Source: Gammaproteobacteria bacterium (lineage in GTDB: Bacteria; Pseudomonadota; Gammaproteobacteria; Arenicellales; Arenicellaceae). Taken from it: a stretch of DNA of 64,000 bases. Made by a program: the position numbers and the translations under genes. Location of the stretch: contig JAFMHC010000002.1 in the NCBI GenBank assembly GCA_017854775.1, positions 1-64,000 of the forward strand. The letters are read 5' to 3'. The notes beneath the pieces are model-generated. The model ran no database searches. It was not told the DNA's origin and saw only the letters and a list, made by a program, of their open reading frames with translations. Below are positions 54,710-62,669 of this stretch, one piece after another; position 1 is the stretch's first letter, and each line of letters begins with the position of its first letter.

Positions 54710-55747
54710 ATGAACGAACCACAAGATAAGAACTCTACCATCAATGATGTTGCTCGCCTTTCAGGCGTTTCGAAACGCACGGTATCAAGGGTTATAAATA
54801 AGTCGCCTAAAGTTGGTAAGTCCACTCGAGACCGTATCCAAAAGATCATAGACGACTTGGGTTATAGCCCAAACGCACAAGCTAGGGGTCTAGCATCGCG
54901 ACGCTCCTATTTGCTAGGCATGATTTACGATAATCCCGACGCGCTCTATATTAATGATGTCCAAAGAGGCGTTTTAAGTATCTGCCGAGAATTCGGCTAC
55001 GAACTTGTTGTTCACCCCTGCGACATGACATCGGACAGCCTAATTAGTGACGCAGTTAACTTCGCTAACAGGTCAAAGCTAGACGGTGTTATTGTACTTC
55101 CTCCAGTTTCTGAGAATAACGACCTAGCTGGTGCGCTGGGAAAAGCAGGCGTTAATTACGTTCGCCTTGCTTCTATCGCACTTGACACAGCCAAACACGT
55201 AGTTATTTCAAATGAACGATCTGCAGCGGCGGCGATGGCCGAATACCTGGTGACGCTTGGCCATCGACGCATTGGTTATATTGCCGGGCCTCAAGGAATG
55301 CGCTCTACTCGAGAACGGCTTGAAGGATTCTGTGACGCTCTCGAGATTCATGGCTGCAAACCTGATTTAGACATGATTGCCTTAGGCGACTATTCATTCG
55401 AATCAGGCATCAATTGCACGCGAGAGCTTCTCGCTAATGAGAACCCTCCAACGGCTATTTTCGCTAGTAATGACGAGATGGCTGTTGGCGCAATCAACGC
55501 GGCAAAAGATATGGGGCTCGATGTTCCTAATGACCTCTCAATCGCTGGCTTTGATGACAGCATACTGGCATCTAGGATAATGCCATCGCTTACCACGATA
55601 CGCCGCCCAGTACAAGAAATGGCTCGTTTTGCGACAAGCAAATTGATTTCATCAATCGACGGTCGCGAAGAAGAAGCGAAAACACCGATCATGCTGGTTC
55701 CATCGTTAATTGAACGCTCCTCGACTCGAGCAATTGATCTAACATAG
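54710..55747 (+). CDS. LacI family transcriptional regulator of the pectin locus
   Basis: The 345-residue protein has an N-terminal LacI helix-turn-helix (STINDVARLSGVSKRTVSRV), then the hinge helix (SPNAQARGLASRRSYLLG). The periplasmic-binding-protein-like effector domain follows (GLIYDNP-type first strand, FASNDEMAVGAINAAKDMG, IAGFDDS). It is divergent from the TonB receptor and in the same direction as the GH28 operon. Four similar operators around it make it the likely local repressor, released by a pectin-derived metabolite, perhaps KDG or a uronate. It is unrelated to the IclR-type KdgR of enterobacteria. Confidence 0.93.
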   Translation: MNEPQDKNSTINDVARLSGVSKRTVSRVINKSPKVGKSTRDRIQKIIDDLGYSPNAQARGLASRRSYLLGMIYDNPDALYINDVQRGVLSICREFGYELVVHPCDMTSDSLISDAVNFANRSKLDGVIVLPPVSENNDLAGALGKAGVNYVRLASIALDTAKHVVISNERSAAAAMAEYLVTLGHRRIGYIAGPQGMRSTRERLEGFCDALEIHGCKPDLDMIALGDYSFESGINCTRELLANENPPTAIFASNDEMAVGAINAAKDMGLDVPNDLSIAGFDDSILASRIMPSLTTIRRPVQEMARFATSKLISSIDGREEEAKTPIMLVPSLIERSSTRAIDLT

Positions 55748-55890
55748 CCTTAAAGCTGTCAATACTTAGGTATATAGTTGCCCGGCAAGGAGTCGCTGGC
55801 ACATGACTTTGAGGGCTTTTAATGCACATTCGAGCCCGCACAATTTCAACCAAACGCCTCAACACCGGCACGCCCAAACCTCTTCAAGCA

Positions 55891-55920
55891 CCCTATCGAA
55901 ACAGTTTCGAATCAATAGGG
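55891..55920. terminator. Hairpin downstream of lacI
   Basis: TCGAAAC-A-GTTTCGA forms a tight stem, extended by CCCTA and TAGGG at the base. It lies 144 bases after the lacI stop; it may be a terminator or a regulatory element. Confidence 0.45.
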
Positions 55921-55981
55921 TGATCACAAACGGTTAGAAAACAATCTAAAAGGGACTAATTAAAATGTTCTAAATAGATTA

Positions 55982-55997
55982 TTGCCACCGGTAGCAA
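55982..55997. promoter_or_regulatory. LacI-type operator upstream of the GH28-uxa operon
   Basis: TTGCCACCGGTAGCAA is identical over 16 bases to the site before the TRAP operon. It lies about 50-65 bases before the polygalacturonase start, where repression is expected. Confidence 0.8.
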
Positions 55998-56048
55998 AAA
56001 GTACTATTCTTGGGCTTGGAGCACACCTCTGACTCAATAATAAAAACA

Positions 56049-57503
56049 ATGAGCACACATTTCATGACCAACAAAACACGGCGAATCCTTCTCAAGAGCA
56101 TAGCAACCACATCGCTAGCTCCCGGCGTTTTTCTCTCAGGATGCAGCACATTAGAACAAACCTTAGCCGCAGATAAATGGGTTATGGCATCTGACATTCG
56201 CGCTCGCATTAAGTTACCCAAGATTCCCAAGGCCGACTTTTTGATCACCGATTTCGGAGCGCTTGGCGATGGCCAAACGGATTGTAGTCAAGCAATTAAA
56301 GAATCTATCGAAGCTGCCTCGGCGGCCGGTGGTGGGCGTATCGTGGTACCAGCAGGCGTTTTTATGAGCGGGCCAATTCACTTAGATAATCGAATTGAGT
56401 TACATGTTCAAAAGGGCGCAACGCTTTCTTTCATAAACGATCCAGACAGATATTTACCGGCGGTATTTACCCGCTGGGAAGGGGTTGAGTTTATGGGGCT
56501 CTCTCCATTAATTTACGCATTCGGGAAATCAGACGTGGCTATTACAGGGCAAGGTACCTTATTTGGTGGTGCCGACGATGACCATTGGTGGCCTTGGAAA
56601 GGCGGCAAAAAGCCCGTATCACCGCAAAATCAAAAGAAGGCGCGAACAGAATTATTTGCAGAAGCCGAAGCGGGTGTGCCGCCAGAACAGAGGCTATATG
56701 CCAAAGACGCCTACCTTCGCCCTCCCTTTATTCAACTTTACCAATGCAACAATATCTTGATTGAAGAAGTAACTATCACCGGCTCACCATTTTGGCTAAT
56801 AAATCCAGTATTGTCGAACAGCATTACCGTCCGTGGTGTTACCTGTCATAGCTATGGCCCCAACAATGATGGGTGTAATCCTGAATCCTGTAACGACGTG
56901 CTTATAGAGAACTGCCTATTCGATACCGGCGACGATTGTATTGCGATTAAATCTGGGCGTAATGCCGACGGTCGCCGTATCAATGTGCCATCGCAGAATA
57001 TTGTTGTATCTAATTGCAATATGAAAGCGGGTCACGGTGGCGTGGTAATGGGCAGTGAGTTGTCTGGCGGAATACGTAACATCTTCGTCGAAAACTGCCA
57101 GATGAGCAGCCCTGACTTATGGAGCAGTATCCGAATTAAAACAAATGCGATGCGCGGAGGCTCTGTCTCCAATGTAAACGTGAGAGACATTGATATTGGC
57201 ACAGTGCGTGACATGATCCTTATCAATTTTTTCTATGAAGAGGGTGACAACGGCCCGTTTACACCTCAGGTGTCGGGCCTTCAGTTCGAAAACATGCACT
57301 GCGCTGATGCCAAACGAATACTCAATGTAAGAGGTTTTAAGCACGCCCCGATTAGTGACATATTACTAAGCAACATCACCATTGATCACGCAGAAAAGGC
57401 ATCAATAGTTGAGAATGTAGATCGCATCCGCTTTATCAAAGTGCGTGTTGATAACAGCGACGTAAATCAACTCAGCGATCTACGCCTAGAGGCTGGTGTA
57501 TGA
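56049..57503 (+). CDS. GH28 polygalacturonase, predicted Tat-exported lipoprotein
   Basis: The enzyme hydrolyses alpha-1,4-galacturonan. GH28 motifs are present: NNDGCNPES, DTGDDCIAIKSGRN (catalytic aspartates) and GHGGVVMGSE. FLITDFGALGDGQTD marks the start of the beta-helix. The N-terminus MTNKTRRILLKSIATTSLAP holds a twin arginine, and the lipobox LSGC follows 17 residues after RR, so a Tat lipoprotein is likely. ATGs at 56049 and 56064 are both possible and neither has a strong ribosome site. The stop overlaps the uxaA start by four bases (ATGA). It is the first gene of the rightward operon. Confidence 0.92.
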   Translation: MSTHFMTNKTRRILLKSIATTSLAPGVFLSGCSTLEQTLAADKWVMASDIRARIKLPKIPKADFLITDFGALGDGQTDCSQAIKESIEAASAAGGGRIVVPAGVFMSGPIHLDNRIELHVQKGATLSFINDPDRYLPAVFTRWEGVEFMGLSPLIYAFGKSDVAITGQGTLFGGADDDHWWPWKGGKKPVSPQNQKKARTELFAEAEAGVPPEQRLYAKDAYLRPPFIQLYQCNNILIEEVTITGSPFWLINPVLSNSITVRGVTCHSYGPNNDGCNPESCNDVLIENCLFDTGDDCIAIKSGRNADGRRINVPSQNIVVSNCNMKAGHGGVVMGSELSGGIRNIFVENCQMSSPDLWSSIRIKTNAMRGGSVSNVNVRDIDIGTVRDMILINFFYEEGDNGPFTPQVSGLQFENMHCADAKRILNVRGFKHAPISDILLSNITIDHAEKASIVENVDRIRFIKVRVDNSDVNQLSDLRLEAGV

Positions 57504-58972
57504 ACAGCCTGCAAATTCATGCTAGCGACAACGTCGCCGTAGCACTAAAAGATCTAAGCCTAGGCCAAAATGAGCTGGGCGCAACACTGTCTAGCGACGT
57601 AGCCAAAGGCCACAAGTTTGCAGTAAACGAAATTCGTGAGGGTGAATCCGTAATCAAGTACGGCCACCCCATCGGGCAAGCGATAAGTGACATTAAAGTT
57701 GGCCAACATGTGCACAGCCATAACCTTCGAACCAGCCTTAAAAGCGGCGAGCACTATACCTACGAGCCCACCGAGCAGAGCCTGTCGAGCGCACTTGAAC
57801 ATCATCAAACAGACACTTTTAGAGGCTACCTTCGAGCCAATGGACAAGCCGGAACCCGAAACGAAATATGGGTACTCAACACGGTTGGTTGTGTCAATGC
57901 GACAGCCGCGAGGGTCGCCAATGCGAGCAAAGCGATTACTTCGGTAGACGGCATTCATTCCTTTGCACACCCATTTGGTTGTAGCCAACTCGGCAATGAT
58001 CTCGATCACACGCAAAAAGTATTGGCTGCATTGGCGTCACATCCTAACACCGGAGGTGTTGTCATCATTGGCCTAGGCTGTGAAAACAATCAGCTGGACC
58101 AACTGCTCGAACGCGTTGACCCTACTCAGAAAGAACGAATTCGCTCCTTTAGCGCTCAAAAAGTGCAGGATGAAGAGATTAGTGGCCTTAATGGAGTACA
58201 AGAATTAGCCGAGATAATGGCCGCAGATCAGCGCACTGAACTGCCCGCATCGCGGCTTTCGCTTGGCATGAAATGCGGCGGCTCCGATTCCTTTTCTGGG
58301 CTAACGGCCAACCCATTAGTCGGGCAGATGACGGATCGTATTTGCGCAGCTGGAGGGCGAGCAATACTGACCGAGGTACCAGAAATGTTTGGTGCTGAGC
58401 AGCTGCTGATGAATCGCGCCATCAACGCTGATGTCTATAACCAAACAGTAAAGTTGATTGACGATTTCAAAGGTTACTTCACCGCTAACAAACAGCCCGT
58501 GTCAGAAAACCCTTCGCCCGGTAATATCGCTGGAGGCATCACCACGTTAGAAGAAAAGTCACTGGGTGCGATTCAGAAAGGCGGCTCGGCTGCAGTAAGA
58601 AGTGTTATCGACTACGGCGAAAGAACAACCGAGCAAGGCCTAACGTTACTAGAAGGGCCGGGAAATGATGCTGTTTCGTCTACCGCATTAACCGCGGCAG
58701 GCGCCAACCTCATTCTATTTACGACAGGGCGAGGCACGCCGCTCGGCTTTCCAGTACCAACTCTAAAAATCGCCTCTAATAGCGCTTTAGCTGCCAGCAA
58801 ACCACGCTGGATTGACTTTAATGCCGGTGCACTTCTCGAAGGCCGTTCGATGCCAGATGTGGCGAGTGACTTATGGAATAAAATTTTAGATATTGCCTCA
58901 GGCGAACCCGCCAAAAATGAGCAAAACGACTACAGAGAAATTGCCATCTGGAAAACCGGCGTCACTCTTTAG
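57500..58972 (+). CDS. uxaA: Altronate dehydratase UxaA
   Basis: The 490-residue protein dehydrates D-altronate to KDG. An N-terminal SAF-like domain (residues ~1-95: SDNVAVALKDLSLGQNELG, GHKFAVNEIREGESVIKYG) is followed by the large catalytic domain with GYLRANGQAGTRNEIWVLNT. The conserved GMKCGGSDSFSGLTANP carries the metal-binding Cys. Both parts are in one chain, as in E. coli UxaA. It follows the polygalacturonase with a four-base overlap and precedes uxaC by 35 bases. Confidence 0.94.
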   Translation: MNSLQIHASDNVAVALKDLSLGQNELGATLSSDVAKGHKFAVNEIREGESVIKYGHPIGQAISDIKVGQHVHSHNLRTSLKSGEHYTYEPTEQSLSSALEHHQTDTFRGYLRANGQAGTRNEIWVLNTVGCVNATAARVANASKAITSVDGIHSFAHPFGCSQLGNDLDHTQKVLAALASHPNTGGVVIIGLGCENNQLDQLLERVDPTQKERIRSFSAQKVQDEEISGLNGVQELAEIMAADQRTELPASRLSLGMKCGGSDSFSGLTANPLVGQMTDRICAAGGRAILTEVPEMFGAEQLLMNRAINADVYNQTVKLIDDFKGYFTANKQPVSENPSPGNIAGGITTLEEKSLGAIQKGGSAAVRSVIDYGERTTEQGLTLLEGPGNDAVSSTALTAAGANLILFTTGRGTPLGFPVPTLKIASNSALAASKPRWIDFNAGALLEGRSMPDVASDLWNKILDIASGEPAKNEQNDYREIAIWKTGVTL

Positions 58973-59007
58973 TTATACAAACTGAACACAGACATAGATA
59001 AATAATC

Positions 59008-60429
59008 ATGAATACAGCACTTAACTCACTACTTGATCCAGACCGCTTGTTTCCGACCGGCACAAAGACTCGTGACATCGCTCGAGGCTTGTACAGCGCA
59101 ATAAAGGACCTGCCTATTATTAGCCCACATGGTCATACAGATCCCCGCTGGTTTGCTGAAAATGAGTGCTTCACCGACGCAACCAGCTTACTTCTGATAC
59201 CTGACCACTATCTGTTTCGTATGCTTTACTCGCAAGGTATTTCGTTGGAGAGTTTAGGCATACCTCGTGTTGATGGCGGGCCGGTCGAAACTGACAAGCG
59301 TAAGATTTGGCGAACCTTTGCCGCCAATTATCACTTGTTCAGAGGCACCCCTTCATCAATATGGATGGACCACGTATTCCACTCTGTGTTTGGTCTTACT
59401 GAGCTCTTTTCATCCGCCACAGCCGATCAGTTCTACGATCAAATTACCGCCGATTTGCAGTCCGACGCCTACCGGCCACGCGCTCTGATGGACCGTTTCA
59501 ATATCGAGGTAATTGCCACTACAGAAGGAGCAATTGATGATCTTAAACACCATCGCTCGCTGGCCGGTACGCCATGGGCAAAACGGGTTATTACCACCTT
59601 CAGACCGGATGATGCGGTTGATCCTGAGCGTGAAGACTTTGTTGAAAATGTGCGGCGTTTAGGTGAACTCACTGGTGAAGACACCTCTCAGTGGAGCGGC
59701 TATTTGGACGCAATGCGTGCTCGACGCGAAACCTTCCGAGAATTTGGCGCAACCGCGACCGACCATGGCCACCCAAGTGCCGCGACTGCAGATTTATCAT
59801 TGCCAGACTGTCAGGCCTTGTTCGCAAGGTGCTTATCAGGAGACGTTAGCGCATCGGATGGCGAATTACTTCGTGCTCAAATGTTAACTGAAATGGCCGG
59901 CATGAGCCTGGAAGATGGCATGGTGATGCAAATACATGCGGGCGCCAAGCGTAACGTCAACAAACCGCTATTCGAGCGCTTTGGAAGAGATAAGGGCGCC
60001 GATATGCCTTCGTCAACCAACTACATTGATGGCTTGTCGGCACTGCTTAATAAATACGGCAATGAGCCTAGCCTCAAGATCATTTTATTCACCTTAGACG
60101 AAACAACCTATGCTCGTGAATTGGCGCCGCTTGCAGGCCATTTTCCATGCCTAAAGCTTGGCCCTCCATGGTGGTTTAACGACAGCCCTGAAGGCATGCA
60201 GCGATTTCGCCAGCAAGCAACTGAAAGCGCTGGATTCTATAATACAGTGGGGTTTAATGACGACACCCGCGCATTTCTCTCTATTCCCGCACGCCATGAT
60301 GTCGCGCGGCGTATGGACTGCCGTTTTCTAGCCACCTTAGTGGCAGAGGGACGAATTCGCCTGAACGAAGCCGAGCAGTTAGCCGAAGACCTAACCTACA
60401 ACTTAGTTAAACAAGGCTACAATATATAA
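59008..60429 (+). CDS. uxaC: Glucuronate/galacturonate isomerase UxaC
   Basis: This 473-residue TIM-barrel uronate isomerase converts D-galacturonate to D-tagaturonate (and glucuronate to fructuronate). The family start ISPHGHTDPRWFAENECF with the metal-binding HxH is clear. QIHAGAKRNVNKPLFERFG and PPWWFNDSPEGMQRFRQ are further hallmarks. The last base of its stop is the first base of the next start (TAATG), so translation is coupled with the reductase. In this operon galacturonate from the GH28 enzyme is the likely substrate. Confidence 0.95.
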   Translation: MNTALNSLLDPDRLFPTGTKTRDIARGLYSAIKDLPIISPHGHTDPRWFAENECFTDATSLLLIPDHYLFRMLYSQGISLESLGIPRVDGGPVETDKRKIWRTFAANYHLFRGTPSSIWMDHVFHSVFGLTELFSSATADQFYDQITADLQSDAYRPRALMDRFNIEVIATTEGAIDDLKHHRSLAGTPWAKRVITTFRPDDAVDPEREDFVENVRRLGELTGEDTSQWSGYLDAMRARRETFREFGATATDHGHPSAATADLSLPDCQALFARCLSGDVSASDGELLRAQMLTEMAGMSLEDGMVMQIHAGAKRNVNKPLFERFGRDKGADMPSSTNYIDGLSALLNKYGNEPSLKIILFTLDETTYARELAPLAGHFPCLKLGPPWWFNDSPEGMQRFRQQATESAGFYNTVGFNDDTRAFLSIPARHDVARRMDCRFLATLVAEGRIRLNEAEQLAEDLTYNLVKQGYNI

Positions 60430-61934
60430 TGCGGCTATCAGAAAAGTCTCTAGCACAGCTTCCTGCGGAAATTTCTAAACCCTTATATGATCGTGAGGCA
60501 TTGGGAATAGGCATCGTTCACTTAGGCATTGGCGCGTTTCATCGATGCCATATGGCGGTATACACTGATGATGTATTGGTGACGCATGGCGGTGACTGGA
60601 AAATACTCGGCGTGTCATTACGTAGCAACACAATTCAACAGCAGCTAAATCCACAGGATGGCCTATACACCGTAGCGGTTAGGGGTAATGCCGATAATTG
60701 TGAACGGGTAATCGGCAGCATTTCTGGCGTGCTCTACGCAGCTGAGCAATCCACAGAAATTGTCGACGCTATGGCCGCCGCGACTACACATATTGTGTCG
60801 CTCACAGTTACTGAGAAAGGTTATTGCCATGACCCGTCAACCGGTGAGTTAAACAAGCAACACCCCGACATCGTCAATGACCTAAGATACTTTGCCGAAT
60901 CCGTTGGCCAACTAAAATCAGCGATTGGCTTTCTGGTCGCAGGGCTTTCTCAACGTAAAAAAAACGCTGGTGGCCCGCTAACTATTCTGTGTTGCGACAA
61001 CCTTCCCTCAAATGGAGCCACTGTCGCTAAATTGGTGCTGCGTTTTGCGTCTATAATCGAGCCAGAACTTACTGATTGGATACACCACAATGTGCGCTTC
61101 CCAAGCACCATGGTCGATCGAATAGTACCGGCAATGGAACAAGATAGCGTTAATGATTTCTTTCAACGTACGGGGCTAGTCGATGAAGCGATATTACAAA
61201 CAGAGCCCTTTACTCAGTGGGTAATTGAGGACGACTTTGCAGGCCCTAGACCCGCATGGGAAGATGTAGGTGTCACCTTAGTAAGCGATGTAGAGCCTTA
61301 TGAAGAAGCTAAACTCAGAATGCTCAACGGCAGCCATTCAGCACTCGCCTACTTAGGTTATCTTGCTGGCTTCAAATATGTGCATGAGGCAATGACCCAG
61401 CCCGACTTACGTTACTTTATTGATACCTTTATGACCAACGAAGCAGCGCCATCGCTTGGTACCCAAAAAGGAATGGACCTCAATGACTATCGGCTACAGC
61501 TACAAGCTCGCTACGACAACAAAGCACTAGCACACAAAACTTACCAGATCGCCATGGATGGTAGCCAAAAAATACCTCAACGCTTACTCGGAACTTTGCG
61601 CCACCAGTTAAACACCAACGGCGTAATTAGCGCTTGCTGCCTCGCTGTTGCGGCTTGGATGCGGTATGTGATGGCGGAGGACGAAAACGGACTAAGTTAC
61701 CTAGTTCAAGACCCTATGGCGGTCATATTAAAGCAAGTCGCCAACAATAAAAAAGGGGACCCTCGCAAGCAAGTAATCGGTTTTTTAAGCATACAAGATA
61801 TTTTTTCAAGCGACTTAATAGCCGACCCGCGAGTTTGCGACGAGTTAACTTTTTGGTTGTCTGAACTGTGTGATAACGGAGTTCTTAGCACGCTTAATAC
61901 ATTCAAACAAAAAGTTAAGTTGACCAGCCCTTGA
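60429..61934 (+). CDS. uxuB: UxuB-family hexuronate reductase (mannitol dehydrogenase family)
   Basis: This 501-residue NAD-dependent reductase has IVHLGIGAFHRCHMAVYTDD (the family's N-terminal signature), SLTVTEKGYCHDPSTGELN and FPSTMVDRIVPAM, with KMLNGSHS-like RMLNGSHSALAYLG later. The sequence is much closer to fructuronate reductase UxuB than to tagaturonate reductase UxaB. Yet the operon has uxaA and uxaC and lacks uxuA. Its job here is thus probably tagaturonate to altronate, or both ketoses; this is inference from context. It is coupled to uxaC by a one-base overlap. Confidence 0.9.
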   Translation: MRLSEKSLAQLPAEISKPLYDREALGIGIVHLGIGAFHRCHMAVYTDDVLVTHGGDWKILGVSLRSNTIQQQLNPQDGLYTVAVRGNADNCERVIGSISGVLYAAEQSTEIVDAMAAATTHIVSLTVTEKGYCHDPSTGELNKQHPDIVNDLRYFAESVGQLKSAIGFLVAGLSQRKKNAGGPLTILCCDNLPSNGATVAKLVLRFASIIEPELTDWIHHNVRFPSTMVDRIVPAMEQDSVNDFFQRTGLVDEAILQTEPFTQWVIEDDFAGPRPAWEDVGVTLVSDVEPYEEAKLRMLNGSHSALAYLGYLAGFKYVHEAMTQPDLRYFIDTFMTNEAAPSLGTQKGMDLNDYRLQLQARYDNKALAHKTYQIAMDGSQKIPQRLLGTLRHQLNTNGVISACCLAVAAWMRYVMAEDENGLSYLVQDPMAVILKQVANNKKGDPRKQVIGFLSIQDIFSSDLIADPRVCDELTFWLSELCDNGVLSTLNTFKQKVKLTSP

Positions 61935-61961
61935 AACTGCGTGTAATTACTCAGGGTATTG

Positions 61962-61978
61962 CATAGTGTCTCTATGCT
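61962..61978. terminator. Short hairpin between the uxa operon and the NTF2-like gene
   Basis: GCATAG-TGTCT-CTATGC lies 28 bases after the reductase stop, between convergent genes. The stem is only six bases and there is no strong T-run. Confidence 0.4.
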
Positions 61979-62013
61979 AACTTGAATAAAACTCTAATAA
62001 GCTCTCTAACGAA

Positions 62014-62556
62014 TCACTCTGCCCTTGGGGGCTCTACCCCAGCGTCTACGGTTCGTGCTTTGAAGGCTTTTTTGGTAATGCCACTGACCTCAACCCATGA
62101 TTCATTGGGCACAAGCTTGGTAAGTGAGTAGTGTTTTAGTTTCCAGCCTTGCGGTGTATTCTCAAGCACAGCGGTGCCACGGAAGCGGCCCCACTTTTCT
62201 GATTCGACTATCTCGTCGACCCAGGCGACTGTTTTTTGGCTGTTGAAATTGGTGAAGCGTTTAATCGGTGTATACGACCAACCTTTGCCGTCCTTAAAGT
62301 GTTTGTTTACATATTTGGCGAATGCCTCGTATGGCCAGCGCTCCCAATCATCGGTGCCCATAAAGACACTGTCTTCGCTGAAATGGTCAAGATAACGGCG
62401 TTTATCACCTTGGTCAGCGGCGGCGTGAAAATCGTCCATTTTGTTATCGATAAGCTCGATTAATTCGCTTGCCAAAGGCTTAGTTTGTTTGGCAAACACT
62501 GGGCTGCCGATCATACACACAAGACTAACTGCAATCAGAAGGTTTTTAATTTGCAT
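62014..62556 (-). CDS. Exported SnoaL/NTF2-like protein (DUF4440/SnoaL_3-like)
   Basis: The 180-residue protein has a signal peptide (residues 1-22, cleavage after VFAK or VFA). The mature domain follows the SnoaL_3 pattern: FHAAADQGDKRRYLDHFSED, then FMGTDDWERWPYEAFAKYVN, then KTVAWVDEIVES and FRGTAVLENTPQGWKLKHYSLT. Such NTF2-fold proteins bind small ligands, but the function is unknown. It is a single gene, convergent with the uxa operon and not obviously part of it. Confidence 0.88.
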   Translation of the reverse strand: MQIKNLLIAVSLVCMIGSPVFAKQTKPLASELIELIDNKMDDFHAAADQGDKRRYLDHFSEDSVFMGTDDWERWPYEAFAKYVNKHFKDGKGWSYTPIKRFTNFNSQKTVAWVDEIVESEKWGRFRGTAVLENTPQGWKLKHYSLTKLVPNESWVEVSGITKKAFKARTVDAGVEPPRAE

Positions 62557-62669
62557 GGTATTTTATTCTCTATATTGTCGGTAATGTGCCAAATTGAATT
62601 GCATCAACAAGATCGCAACAATCGCAAAAAAACATAAGGCCAGATTGGTAAAGGCATGGCGTTACGCAT

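Larger units (their letters stand above)
55748..56048. other. Intergenic region between lacI and the GH28 operon
   Basis: It contains the hairpin at 55891-55920, the operator at 55982-55997 and the leader of the polygalacturonase gene. No gene was seen. Confidence 0.6.
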
